Of a stretch of 64,000 nucleotides of DNA, positions 1 to 14,700 are shown in pieces (position 1 is the first letter of the stretch; each line of letters opens with the position of its first letter). Made by a program: the position numbers and the translations under genes. The notes under the pieces are model-generated. The model searched no databases. It saw only the letters and a program-made list of their open reading frames with translations, and was not told where the DNA came from. Source of the stretch: Rhynchosporium graminicola (Eukaryota > Ascomycota > Leotiomycetes > Helotiales > Ploettnerulaceae); assembly GCA_900074885.1 (NCBI GenBank), contig FJUW01000007.1:1168704-1232703 (forward strand). The letters are read 5' to 3'.

Positions 1-469
1 CCCCGATAATAAGCGAGCCCTCGAGCTCACAGGAGGCGGACCAGCTATTAATGTATCTTCTTCAATACTGCAATCGCTGGAATAACATCTCCATGCACAA
101 TTGAACGAACTACTCAATTACCCAATCCAATGTTACCGTTCCAACTTTACCGTTGCCGTCATTGTAACGGCCATGCTACCACGGCTCGCCGTTGAGCTGG
201 GAGCCTTCCTGCTTCAAAGTCGGCTCGTTCATTCAGGTTCCTCATGTTGCTCAGAGTCTCCCCACGCGCTGTCTTTGGATCTGCAGCAGCGTCTGTCGAT
301 CTGTCTGCTTCTTCCGCTATTGTTCTGATATTGATATTGTATCAATCTGGAATTGATGGGAACCTAGGTTACGCCGATATTCCCCTACGCGACGCCTTGA
401 ATTAACATATCATTTCCTATGGGGGTTTTTAGAGCCTAAATCGAATCAAGCCACATGGAAGAGATGGTA

Positions 470-2490
470 TATCTTGGTGGGTTCGTTGTGTTCACACATA
501 ACCGCGTTCGAATATAGACTGAACGAGGGGGCGACCGAGAAGAGTCGGGCAAGCCAGATGAGAGCGAGTTTGAAAGTTTCAGTGTTGGCCTCTTTATGCA
601 AGACAAGGAGCTGGTCCAGTTACTCGGAGGCTACGACCCCGCTTCAGCTCCGTTGCTCGCGCGCTGATGATGGCCTGTTCGTCATTTCCAGGAAGTTCTT
701 TGGCGCCAGACTTGTGATCAGATGATCGTTGAATAAGTTGGCAGCTACTGAAGCAAGGACAGCTCCCCCAAAATTTGGGCGGAAAGTACCATGGCAGTGC
801 CTACGGAAATATACTCAGGCTTCAGGACGGTCTGTACGGTAACGACCGTCTGCAGAAAGCCAGCGCCTGTACCAAACTCTTATACCACCTCATCAAGACT
901 CAATTTTTTGGCAACTATTGATTGCTCAAAATAGAGATCCGATCCTAGATCCACAAGTTTGTAAGCTTTAGTGTGAGAATACTGACCTGGTGTTTGCAAA
1001 AAATCTCAAGCCCAGTCTCAATTTTAAAGGTCATCAAGAGTCTTGCACCTGCATCCATGAACATTGTTAATAAAGGAGCCCAAGACGTATGCCATCCTAG
1101 AGCTGTGATCATGGCGTCTGAGACGATGGTTATGACAGTTACAACAAGGAAAAACGGCAGATTCCAAATTTCCGATTTCACAGGCGAGATACCTTGCACC
1201 GCGTGGAATCAACTTGGAAGGTAGTAGACCATGACGAAGAAGAAACCACCAAAGCGAAATGCCAACAGAGTTGCAGCAATTTGCGGGCGATTTTCAGTCA
1301 TGCGAGGTGGCACCGTCGCCGCATCACCCCTCCACACTAAATACCAATAAATGTTGATTTTTAGCAAAGCGCCGAATTCAACCAGTAAAACGATCATGCG
1401 ACTGCTCGGCCACCTACAAAATGAACAATTAGCAGTTACTCGTTGAAGTTTGTTTTGGGATAGGTTAAGATGCGTCTCCAGAAAAGAGATCACGCGTGGC
1501 ACTTCTGTTGAGAGGAATGATCCGGCTTTCCTCAACGCGGACTCATGCATATTTGTACCGCCCATTCACATAGTTACAGGTACGAAAGCCGAAGTGCCAC
1601 TTGGATTGAATTGTGTGAGCCGTTTCGCGAGTCCTGGAGACTGCTTGGCCACGTCCCTGAAGAAGAATAGCCCGACCATTGCCAACCCCCCTACCGACAG
1701 ATTCGTTTAGAGCACCAGGTGGATAGTTGAGGTAGTACATCCACCCAAGAGATAAGTTGCCAGCTACGACGACTTGTGTGAGATAAGCTCCTGGAACTCA
1801 CAAGGGGAAGAGTGGGGAGATGTCGCTTACCATCTCCAGCTGATCTTATTACTGAACGCATCGCCCACCAAAAGCTAGCTACGCTCGCAATTCCAGACAT
1901 GCCTCCGAGCATGCCAGTGTAGACAGGACGTTTTTCTCAAGATATCGAGCATGCAATGATTACGTACAAGCCAGCGAATTTTCCTCTGAACCCAACCCAG
2001 ATATAGCACGTCCAACGCTAAAATAACAGGGAAATCAGTAAAAGCCATACCAGGAAAGTCTCGGGAGGAGGATAGGATATATCTCGAGATCATGTTTATA
2101 CTTGCTAATGACTAAGAACCGGGTTCCCCTATTACCTAAATCAACGCATGTGAGTTGAGAGCTATTCCGCAGATGAGCAAGCCAATGACAAACAGTACGC
2201 GAGCAAAGAGGAATATTCATAAACTTGTGGAGTTTACCATACATCAATTCGAAGGGAAAAGTTGTCAAAAGGTATGCGGAATCGACGAACCTACGTCAGA
2301 CATTGACGGGGAGTCGGCGGTGGTTTTGGGGGATGGCTGTGGCTATAATACTGTTGTCCTGTCCTTACTTCAGCACAGGTACAGCTTTTTCTTCCTTCGA
2401 TGTAAGCTCTGGAAAAATCGATCCTTACCAATGCCACAAGAAATATTGTAAGGCTCCATCCACAGTACTCGTCTGTTCTGGTTCAATTGT
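470..2490 (-). pseudogene. Decayed MFS drug-efflux transporter (DHA2 type)
   Basis: Read on the minus strand, short protein stretches appear in the order expected of a 14-helix major facilitator of the DHA2 drug:proton antiporter group, but in shifting frames with stops between them. In order they are: ATAIPKTTAD then MSDVG (about 2350-2290), SAYLLTTF and ELMYGKLHKF (about 2270-2215), GRAISGLGS (about 2016-1985), VYTGMLGGMSGIASVA (about 1925-1875), LLVGDAFSNKISWRW (about 1880-1830), MYYLNYPPGAL (about 1740-1705), FFFVMVYYLP (about 1240), QGISPVKS (about 1195), VQTVLKPE (about 820) and GTAMVLSAQILGGAVL (about 800-745). Intact relatives are plasma-membrane exporters of about 550 residues. Here small insertions and deletions as well as substitutions break the frame, so the copy cannot make a full transporter. 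The ends are approximate. The family call is firm; the substrate is unknown. Confidence 0.8.
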
Positions 2491-5142
2491 TCTTCCATAA
2501 AGTGTTGTCGTAAAATAAATTACCAGGACCTTCTGATTGTACAGCATCTTTCTCGAGTCTCGTGGAAGCTACATTTCTCTCGACTGAAGATTGTTTAGAC
2601 CGCATTTTCATGTCTCCTGAGTACATCTTTAGCTAGCAGCTGGCTAGTTACCTAATGGCACCCGCCACGGTCCGTTGCATCCAAAGATATTTGAAAACTT
2701 GGTCTGAAGATGCAGCATATAATTGAATCAACTGCTCTCAATAAAGATGATTTAAATGATGCAGTTGCAGAAGTAACAGACAATTATTTTGTATCACCAG
2801 ATATGGCAGGATGGATAGTTCGCTTTCCCAGTTACTTACAATGCGATCAGTTTCCTTGTTTTTTTGCCTTATCTCAGACACCAAGGACACCCATTCTTCG
2901 GTACATTGAAGATCTAGTATTTGCTGTCCGCATATGGTCTGTAAAGCTTGTTAAGAGGCCAGAACTCACGTGCGACGAGGAGCAGCGATCACGTATTGGG
3001 CTTAGCGAGAGCCAGGGTGATAGACAGTATAAAAGAGGATCAGTGCAGCCCATGCAACGATCTAATTAATAGTTCTCAAACACAACTAGAGAAGGATGAG
3101 AAACCATACAAACAGAAGTACTAGTGTCACTTGCATCCAGCAAATCCCTGGTGACAACAAATGCGAGCCTTCGCGAGGCTGCGTTGCCATGTTAGACCAC
3201 GTCCACTTCCCAAAGCTGCGACGTGACCAGTCACCAATTGAGCCTCGGACTCCGAGAACATCGGAGAGCAGGTGGATGGACGCCAGTACCGCTATTACCG
3301 CTTTCAAACAACACGAGGACAGCAAAACGATTTGATGTCTACGCAGGCAGGTGCTCATTCGTAGCCCGAACTTCAAGCTCAGAAGAAGAGGGATATTGAG
3401 TAGTAACGAGAGCAGTATCTTCAAGCAGCGCTACAGTTTAATTCAGTATCACCTCGCCACTACTGGGATTAGGACCCACCAGCGATCCATCAAGCTATCA
3501 CTTCATCCGATTGTTCCTGCTCGGACGCTTAACACACCACATTCTTGAACGAATTGCTGCCGTGTTTCTCGGGGGTATCGCTTCTTGCCTTTGCCTCGAA
3601 CTGACCCTAGAGCAGCCAAAATGTGAAATTCGGGATAATACGGACGATACAACAGGTGCAAAACCACGGCGGATAATCAGGTGCAATATTCGTGAAGCTG
3701 AACAGAAAAGGAAAGTGTGCGCAGTAGACCTTGGATGCAGCAACCCACTGCGAGACAATATAGACATAGTAATCGACATCGAGTCAAAAACAAGCATACA
3801 ATGATCCACCAGACCTACTTGAGGATGTAGAAGACTGATTATTGGTCGGATACAGGGGGTCCCTCTTTCTCCGATGCTACCAGCACTGAGTATGTAGAGG
3901 CCATGTTGCAATCCCAAAACTGATATGGAAGTAAGGCAAGACCAAGCAACTGTCCCTGAACCAGGTAACGTGCGGCTCGAGCCACGTGTGCGTAGTGTGA
4001 TGGCCACAGCAAAGAGGTACCTGCCGAATTCGACATTATGCCCACAAACCACATCGAGCAGAGTGCGAATTGGCGCGGTGCTGTGAGAAATACCGGAAAC
4101 AGCTGACAGAGACGGAGTATAGGATACGGGATTGTGGCATACAATGGTATTGGCAGCTCATCATTGGGGAGGGCTACTTAGCCGGGCCCATTACTAATGT
4201 ATATAACATGGCATTTGGATGAGTAAGTAGCGAATACAAGCAAATGTATCGAGCCGAAAGGTGAAGAAAGGAAGGGCCAAGCTCATCTTCGCAACAAGCC
4301 CAGGAGTACCACCTTCGATAGACAACGTACTAAGCTCTGGAAAGCTAACCTGAAATATTTTGATAGATATCGATGGCTCGTCCCAGTGTCACTAAAGTCC
4401 GATGATAGCTCAAGCAGCCTTCTCTACCATGTACGGTAATATCAAATGCAGGGAAGGAAATATAACCTCAGCTGATTCCCAGAGTTTCAAAAACGTTGTA
4501 ACAACATTTCAATCCCAGGCGCCCAGCAACGGGTGATCCTTCTTCGCGCAGCGCGAAAACAGCATCGTTGTAAGATTGCAACTGAAGCTGTCGTTAAGTA
4601 ATTTTTTGATTACTGGCGATGTTTTGTAAAGAAGAGTGGGCAGTGGAGTGGAAAAATCTTATTGAAGACCCAGCGCGTGTAAGCTAGCGGCCGTCTGCTC
4701 ACGTGGTGCGTATGAAGTGAAGGCCTTGATGGTAAGGTATGAAGGCAGCACATACCCCGAGGTTGACCCGAAGCCAGCCAGCATCCAGCCAAGCCAAGCT
4801 GGATTTCAATGTGGCCTTGCCTTCCCAGTAGCGATCTGTTACTTTACGTTACTTGACCTGCCCTGCCTAATTCCTAATCTCATCTCACCTCACCTTACCA
4901 GCCAGCCTACACATTTGCTCTCACGAAGCGCACTTTATATCACCATATTTTCTTCCTTCACGTTGTTGTGACGGAAGTCAATTTGATTGTTTACAAATCC
5001 CTCTGCAGTATCACTCCTTTTCCCAAAAGCAGAGTATAGCAGCAATCATCTACCTTGAACACCGAGGCGCGGCCATACTAAACTTCATCCGCCGACAAGA
5101 TCAACGTACGCGATCGTATTTGGCCACTGAGCGTCGTTCAAC
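2491..5142. other. No intact gene; SEC23 upstream region at right end
   Basis: No open frame here resembles a known protein or can be joined by credible introns. The minus strand between about 3086 and 4144 holds three overlapping open stretches of 100-184 codons rich in hydrophobic residues, which may be the remains of another membrane-protein gene, but I could not assign a family. The last few hundred bases (about 4860-5140) are pyrimidine-rich with runs such as ctcatctcacctcacc and should contain the promoter and 5' leader of SEC23. Confidence 0.5.
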
Positions 5143-7770
<2,628 letters not shown>

Positions 7771-9029
7771 GAAAGCGGGATAATAATAATATTCCAAGAG
7801 GAAGGCAGTTTCAGAGCCAGGACTGCAAGTTCGGGCGGCGTACCTAGCAAACAACAAAAAGAGGTCACGATATATGTATCAACAAAAGGCTACTTGATAC
7901 TTACCATGAGAATAATACCAGCAATTCTAAAATATCTGAAAGTCGTCTAAGGGGTAAGCACAGTAGCACAGCGTTCGGTGCACAGTGACTTGTCCGTCGC
8001 TTAAGACTGGGTGACTATCAGAAATACCGATGTGTCTATTTGAACATGAGAATTCTTCCTAAGCAAGCAAGGAGCGACCAATTCACCTCCAGTGACCCTG
8101 TGATAGAACTCGTCCCTAGGATACAAGTCCTACAATAAAAGTCTTAGAGACATCACGTAGTACGCACTATCCGCTGCGCTGCTACCAGGGTTGCATGGTT
8201 TGGGCCGGAATTAGCTTTAAAGTATTATTGTACGAAGTACCTGTATTATAAAGTGGAAGTCGTAAGAATATTATTATAGGATATTATTATGGTAGCACTT
8301 CAAAGTCGTATTATTATCCAATGACTTTACTTCGTTGGTAAGTTAGTTGACTTCGCCCCAGACGAATTTCCCCAACCTGGAAGACCGAGTCTATAGAATT
8401 TAGCCTTTCTATCCACTAGGTAATTCAGATGGTAGCGCAGCGGATCAAAGGTAGTATTTGAGGTCACGAAAATATAAGAAGATTGTGCTTAAGAAACTCT
8501 CGAAGTCCTACATTACAAGATTCTTCTGGAATTGTAATCTATGGCCAAAATATCGCACTACCTTCATTAATTTCTACGAAATTCTTCACAGCATGCAGTT
8601 TCCTGCATCCTCTCACCGAGAGAGAACTTTTTGGACCTAGGCTGGTCCAGCTGCAAGTCGTCTTCGGTAAACAAAGAGATACTAAGGCATACTTCAAATT
8701 CGCAAGCCGATAATAAAGTCATAAAAGAATCTCAAGACATTGCCTTGATTCATTATTTGGAGTCAGCTAGCTCTTTGATAACCTTTGAAAATCTAAAACA
8801 GTGAGTTCATAAAGCAGTCCAGAATCGCCTCGACACGAATATGGCTCGTCGTCTGAACGTCGAACGTCAAATATCAGCCTCGCGCCGCCAAGGAGCTAGC
8901 CTCATCAAACCTAGCATTTTTCTCCATCCTAAGCGACTACGCCCACACAGAAAGGACAGGAAATTGAAAGGTCGCGATTCCAATATTTCGGCCAGGACAT
9001 TCTTGTAGTCAACCAACGCAACCGCCGAA
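7771..9029. other. Intergenic: SEC23 3' end to RPL12 leader
   Basis: No gene is recognised. The middle holds an AT-rich terminal-inverted-repeat element (8167-8445, listed separately). The rest, 8446-9029, has only short open stretches without homology. Its last 150-200 bases should carry the RPL12 promoter and leader. Confidence 0.6.
8167..8445 (-). mobile_element. MITE-like element, copy A (about 279 bp)
   Basis: The left end reads ctatccgctgcgctgctacc and the right end ggtagcgcagcggat. The reverse complement of the right end matches the left over atccgctgcgct, then acc after a 3-base insertion, so the block has terminal inverted repeats of about 15 bases. The interior is AT-rich and non-coding. 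Taken on the minus strand, the element aligns over most of its length with a second copy at 17210-17496: a 16-base exact match at one end (gcagcgcagcggatag), an exact gcgaagtcaact in the interior, and several shorter shared words in the same order. No clear target-site duplication is visible. Size, inverted ends and lack of coding fit a miniature inverted-repeat element. The superfamily is unknown. Confidence 0.68.
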
Positions 9030-9817
<788 letters not shown>

Positions 9818-11786
9818 ATCGACAACGAGTTTCTTTGCACGTATTCATGGCTCCATATTTCACAATAGATTGTGCAAGCAATGGCATTGAATATAAGACA
9901 ATACAGGTTCCAGGCGTGATGTGTGATAAGTGAACAGCTGCGCTCTCCGTGCACACTTGCCAATACGCTGGCCCTTGCCCCCTTTCCTTTTAGGAGAGGA
10001 CAAATCGTGGTATTGGCCAATTTTTCGAGCAAGAAGATTGAAACAACGACCGATTACTCACCGCGGCATCTTATCCTTTGGGCGTGGATGTGGTGGTCCA
10101 TAACTTCGGGCAACATAGCAATAAAACCACATGGAAAGCACATTCGCGAAGTTGTAAAGTCTCAAATATACCGCACTAACGTAGGTAGGTAGTGCACTGA
10201 TGGAGAAAGACGGCAGATCAGACCAGGTCAGCAGTCTTGCTCTCTGATACCGTATCATGTTGCGAGTATAGGTAACTTTTGCGAAGTTCAAATTTTGGAA
10301 GGCCAGGAAGGGACAGGAAAGGACGGGAAGGAATAGGAGGAATAGTGGGTTAGTCAAATCGCTGTCAGCGCTTTGAAGTTGTCCATGCCAGTACTATGCC
10401 GTTGCAATATTGTAGGAGTTGGTTGGAAGCCTTTTTACACGTCCGATTTCCTACATATATATATATATACATGGTCATGGGCTGAGCTGAATAAAGTAAA
10501 CTGTGCAATTTCACGATTTCGATTGGACAGATTCGAGTTCTGAGATATCGATATTTATCGCTGTGTTATGCCCGAAAGTCGAGTGTCTGATCCACCGATT
10601 CAATGCACATCTTTGGCCTGCTTCGCTTTATTGTACTGGCTGGCCTTGAGCCGACTTGACGTTCACTAGATGATGCCAGATGGACGATCATCACTTCACC
10701 ACCCTTCACTACTCTCCACCACACTTCATCACTTCACCTCACTTCACTTCACGAGCCCAGTCCAGTCGAGTCCAGTCGAGTCCAGTCGAGTCCAGTCCAG
10801 TCCAATCCAGTCCAGTCAGCATCCGTATCCGTGTCGGTATCCGCCACCCTACAGTACGCCCTCGCCTCCCTCCATTCCGTGCTCTGATCTCTGCTTTATA
10901 CAATCTCTGCTATGAGCTCTCTTATCCAATTATCCAATTGACCAACATTCGCTTGTTCATCTCGGTGCACACCGTTCTACCGTCCGTCCCCCGGCTCCCT
11001 GCAATCCTGCAATCTGCCTTGCTAACTAATCTCCTCGTACAGTATGCCGTGCTACGCCTACGCCTACGCCCTCTCCTCTCATGCCGCAGGAGGCGTCGAT
11101 CCCTGCAATTCTACTTCTATTTACTATGCACATGCACATGCACATGCCTTCCTTGCCTGCTCACCCTCCCTACAGTCTGACTACATCTGCAGAAGTTGAA
11201 GGTCATCTCTATCTGCAAACCAAACCATGCAAACATGCGACCATACAACCATACAACTACACAGCTCTGCCTCCCTACGAAACTATGACTATTGTCATCG
11301 CCAAATCCAATACCTTCCTCTAATCGTCATCCTGCCCTCGCTCTGCAATACTGTACCCTGGTTGTCCGAGAGCTCTTTACGAAGTAACGAAGCGAGCGAG
11401 TACTGGTCTGCGCTGCACTGGCCCTACACTACCCCCCCCTCGACCTTCGACCCTCGACCCTGACCCCGACTTCGAATTCGAACTTCAACTAGAACCCGAG
11501 AAAGACGAGGCACAGGGAAGACAAGAAGAAGTCTCTTATTTCGCGATACTTACAAAGGCACCATACCTATCACACCGGGCTCGCACTCTCCCACACGCGG
11601 TGGACGACAGGTATCGAGAACGCCCGCCCAGCTTGGGCCGTGGTTGTCTCCGAGCTCGAGATGATCAATAGAGGAAACGTCCCCCTTCGTGCAGGCATAG
11701 GCACTCCCTGATTTTGAGCATTCGACAGACTGTTCCCCTTCGTATATCTCTCTGGATGCGTTAAACCAGTACAGTTCACACGTGCC
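9818..11786. other. Intergenic and 5' leader of the GT41 gene, repeat-rich
   Basis: No gene is recognised. The stretch 10670-11330 is strongly pyrimidine-biased with cryptic simple repeats: cttcac-type runs at about 10680-10750, an imperfect tccagtcgag array at 10758-10818, and catgcacatg words near 11127. Open frames over it are low-complexity and not credible. Much of 11000-11786 is probably promoter and 5' leader of the gene starting at 11787. Confidence 0.5.
10758..10818 (+). repeat. Imperfect decamer/pentamer tandem repeat
   Basis: About three copies of tccagtcgag are followed by tccag/tccaa pentamers over roughly 60 bases. The decamer looks like a diverged pair of pentamers. It lies about 1 kb upstream of the GT41 gene start. 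Confidence 0.85.
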
Positions 11787-14700
11787 ATGACCAGATTCGA
11801 CTGTAGTCCAAAGAATATGATTCCTCAAGTTGCGCACCACCCTCGACCAGTATCGCAGCAGTTCGGAACCCAAGGATTTGCAATTCCACCATTCGATCCC
11901 CTCCAACAGCCTAGAAGACTCGATCGACCTGCACCTCTTCCTTTCAGAAGTGCTAGAAACGATGGATCTTCTCTCGCCCCTCCACACCGCGCATATCCGA
12001 TCGAGAATGATGAGGCTGCGTTGCGCTCTCGCGCAGCACATGGAGGCTTCGCCAGCGTCAGCCTGGGTGGCCAGTATGTTCAACAACACCAATCCGAGCA
12101 TATGCTGCGACGGAAAACCCCAAGCGGAACGCTGGCTGCGGGCTATGATGGCACACCTGTACAGTGGTCGGGCAGAGCGCCTGCCTTCAAGCATGTCGTG
12201 CTTCCAGTCTCGGAGAGTTCTTCAAATAATACTGGCATGTATTCCATGAGTGGTGTGGGCCATGCCAATACGAGATGGATATCTAGCAGTCTGGGTAACA
12301 ATTATCAACAAGTAAACCATATGACCAGGCTCACTGGGGACGGGCATGATCTACAGCTCAACTCAGGAGTCCCCCCTTGGGCTCAAGCCCAATTTCCTAC
12401 CCTTTCGTCCCAGAATGTATGGGACTATATCCAAACTCAACGGCCGCCTGGTTTATATCCGAACAACGGGATGCAGATTCCGACCGTGCTTCAGCCAGCC
12501 TATCAGCCATCTCCTGGGCCAACAGCGTCTGATGATGCCGGCTTATATGGTCCGTATTGGCCTGATGGGCGGTTCGTACCGTACAGACCTGCTGCTGTTA
12601 GAGATGATGGAGGCAATAGTAACAACGTGCCTTCTATGTGTCAAGGATCCGGACATCAGTTTCTACCATCAGCGGGGCTTCTCCCCCCCTTCCAGCAGCT
12701 ATCTTTCACTGATGACATGAACATGGTAGGACGTAATCATCATGCAACCACCTCCACACGAAGCGGCAGCGTAGCCTTTCAAGAAAAGTTTTATAATTTT
12801 AGAACATCAACGCATACTTCTAATGGTCATGCAACAACATTGTACCCGGTGCATGACGACTGTCGAACTCCAACTGCGCAATCACCAAGTAGCGCAAGCA
12901 ATCCCCGAATTAAAGAGAAGACTCTGTCATGGGCTCATGGTATATATGTTGATCTTCTCGCATCCCTTCACCAAACCAAAAAGGAGAGCAGAAAGTCAAG
13001 ACATGGCCAAGGCTTTCGAACTTACTCGAAAAGCAGTATATATCCAAAGCCGCCACGACAACCGGCATCGGTCTTGGGATCGACCAATTGGTCAGATACG
13101 GATGCCAGTGAATCCAATTCATCGGGCCATTCAAACAATCCAATGTCAGCACAGACATTCTCACAGAACCCATCCGCCACTAGCTCTAATGCCTGGCACA
13201 GGCGTGGGGAGTTGAATGATCTGAACAATATAAGACCTCCGAATCAGGACATGCCTCATTACATGTCTCCATTCCAAACATATCCCCAAGCTCCCATCTC
13301 CCCATCAAGCAAGGCCAGGGAGGCATTGGACACACTTGCTACTCTATGCGCCGAGAGTGGATGGCAATGGATTGATGGTATGTTACTGGGAGGATGTCTT
13401 GCTTATGGTCTTGAAGAGTATAAGAAGGCTCTTGATTGGTATACGAAGATTATTGCTTTAGATTCTATGTGGGTAGAGCCGCACACAAATTTTCCAGATG
13501 CTGGGCTGACTACTGCGGCTAGGCACGTTGAAGCAATTTCAAACCTAGCAGCCACCTTACTCTGTTTGAACAGACGCGAGGAAGCAGAGCAGTACTGGTT
13601 ACGATCAGTCAAGCTTCGACCAAGCTATTTTGAGGCCGTGGAGCATCTTATCGGACTACTGTGCGGCGATCACCGAGGAACTGAAGCTGTCAATATCATC
13701 GAGTTTGTAGAGCGTTCCTTACGACTTCCGAGGCCAGAAGAAACCTTCGATTATTTTAGTGAGACTTCAAGTAATGCCGATCGTGAATCTTGTGGGTCCA
13801 ATGGCACATTAGCGGAAACGATTGCATTCGACTTCGATCTCGGAAAAAAGACATTTTCTTCGCCTCAGATACCGGAAAGCGACGATCTCTCAACATATCC
13901 TGGGTTTGGTTCAAGCGGTTTCTCGATCCCGGGCTCAGACAGCGGGCGTATGCTCGCGCTGGTTCATGCCAAAGGCAATATGCTGTATGCTCTAGGCGAC
14001 ATCAATGGAGCCTCGAAAGCTTTTGAAGAGGCTGTGCTCATAAGCACGGGAGGATGTTTCCGTGGAATCCAGGATCTCATCAAACGAATTGTGAATGTTC
14101 TATCCATAGACGGGTTGCATCCGTTGCGCCCTGTGATCAAGCCCCCTACCACGTCGATTAGCTCTTCACCGCTATTGTTACCTCCAGATAGAGCGCTGCA
14201 AACAGCACGGCTCGTATTCACCAAGAATGGCGAGCTTCCGGGACTCTGTCATGTCCCGGGCGGTCTCGCTCGGCGTGCTGCCGTTTCAACCACAAGTAAC
14301 TCGCTCTTATCACTCGCGAAGATTTTCCAAGATGCTATGTCTAATAGCAGCTCACGTCAAAGGATTTCCAGGATGCCAAACGGCGTGGGGGACATCCTGG
14401 CATTGTACTATCTGTCTCTGTCGCTGCAACCTAGCCCTTCTACTGCAAACAATGTGGGAATTCTCCTCGCCAGCGTCCAACAACCCCCATCATCCCGCTC
14501 TCTAGAATCAAGAGATTCTCCTGCGCAGCCTGCTATACCTGGCGTTGTTCCAGGCAGTGGAGTTGCTCTCGCGCTTGCATATTATAACTACGGACTTAAC
14601 CTCGATTCTCGGCATGCACACATATATACCAATCTAGGCAGTCTTCTGAAGGATATTGGTCAGCTTGCGGCTGCCATCACAATGTATGAAAAGGCCGTGG

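Noticed and set aside
4543..4557. Perfect 15-base palindrome (ttcgcgc-a-gcgcgaa) upstream of SEC23
   Set aside because: Seven-base inverted arms with a one-base centre are expected several times by chance in 64 kb, and no second copy was noticed.
11550..12194. 214-codon open frame on the minus strand at the start of the GT41 gene
   Set aside because: It overlaps the real coding exon and upstream region, has no recognisable domain, and its composition mirrors the plus-strand gene.
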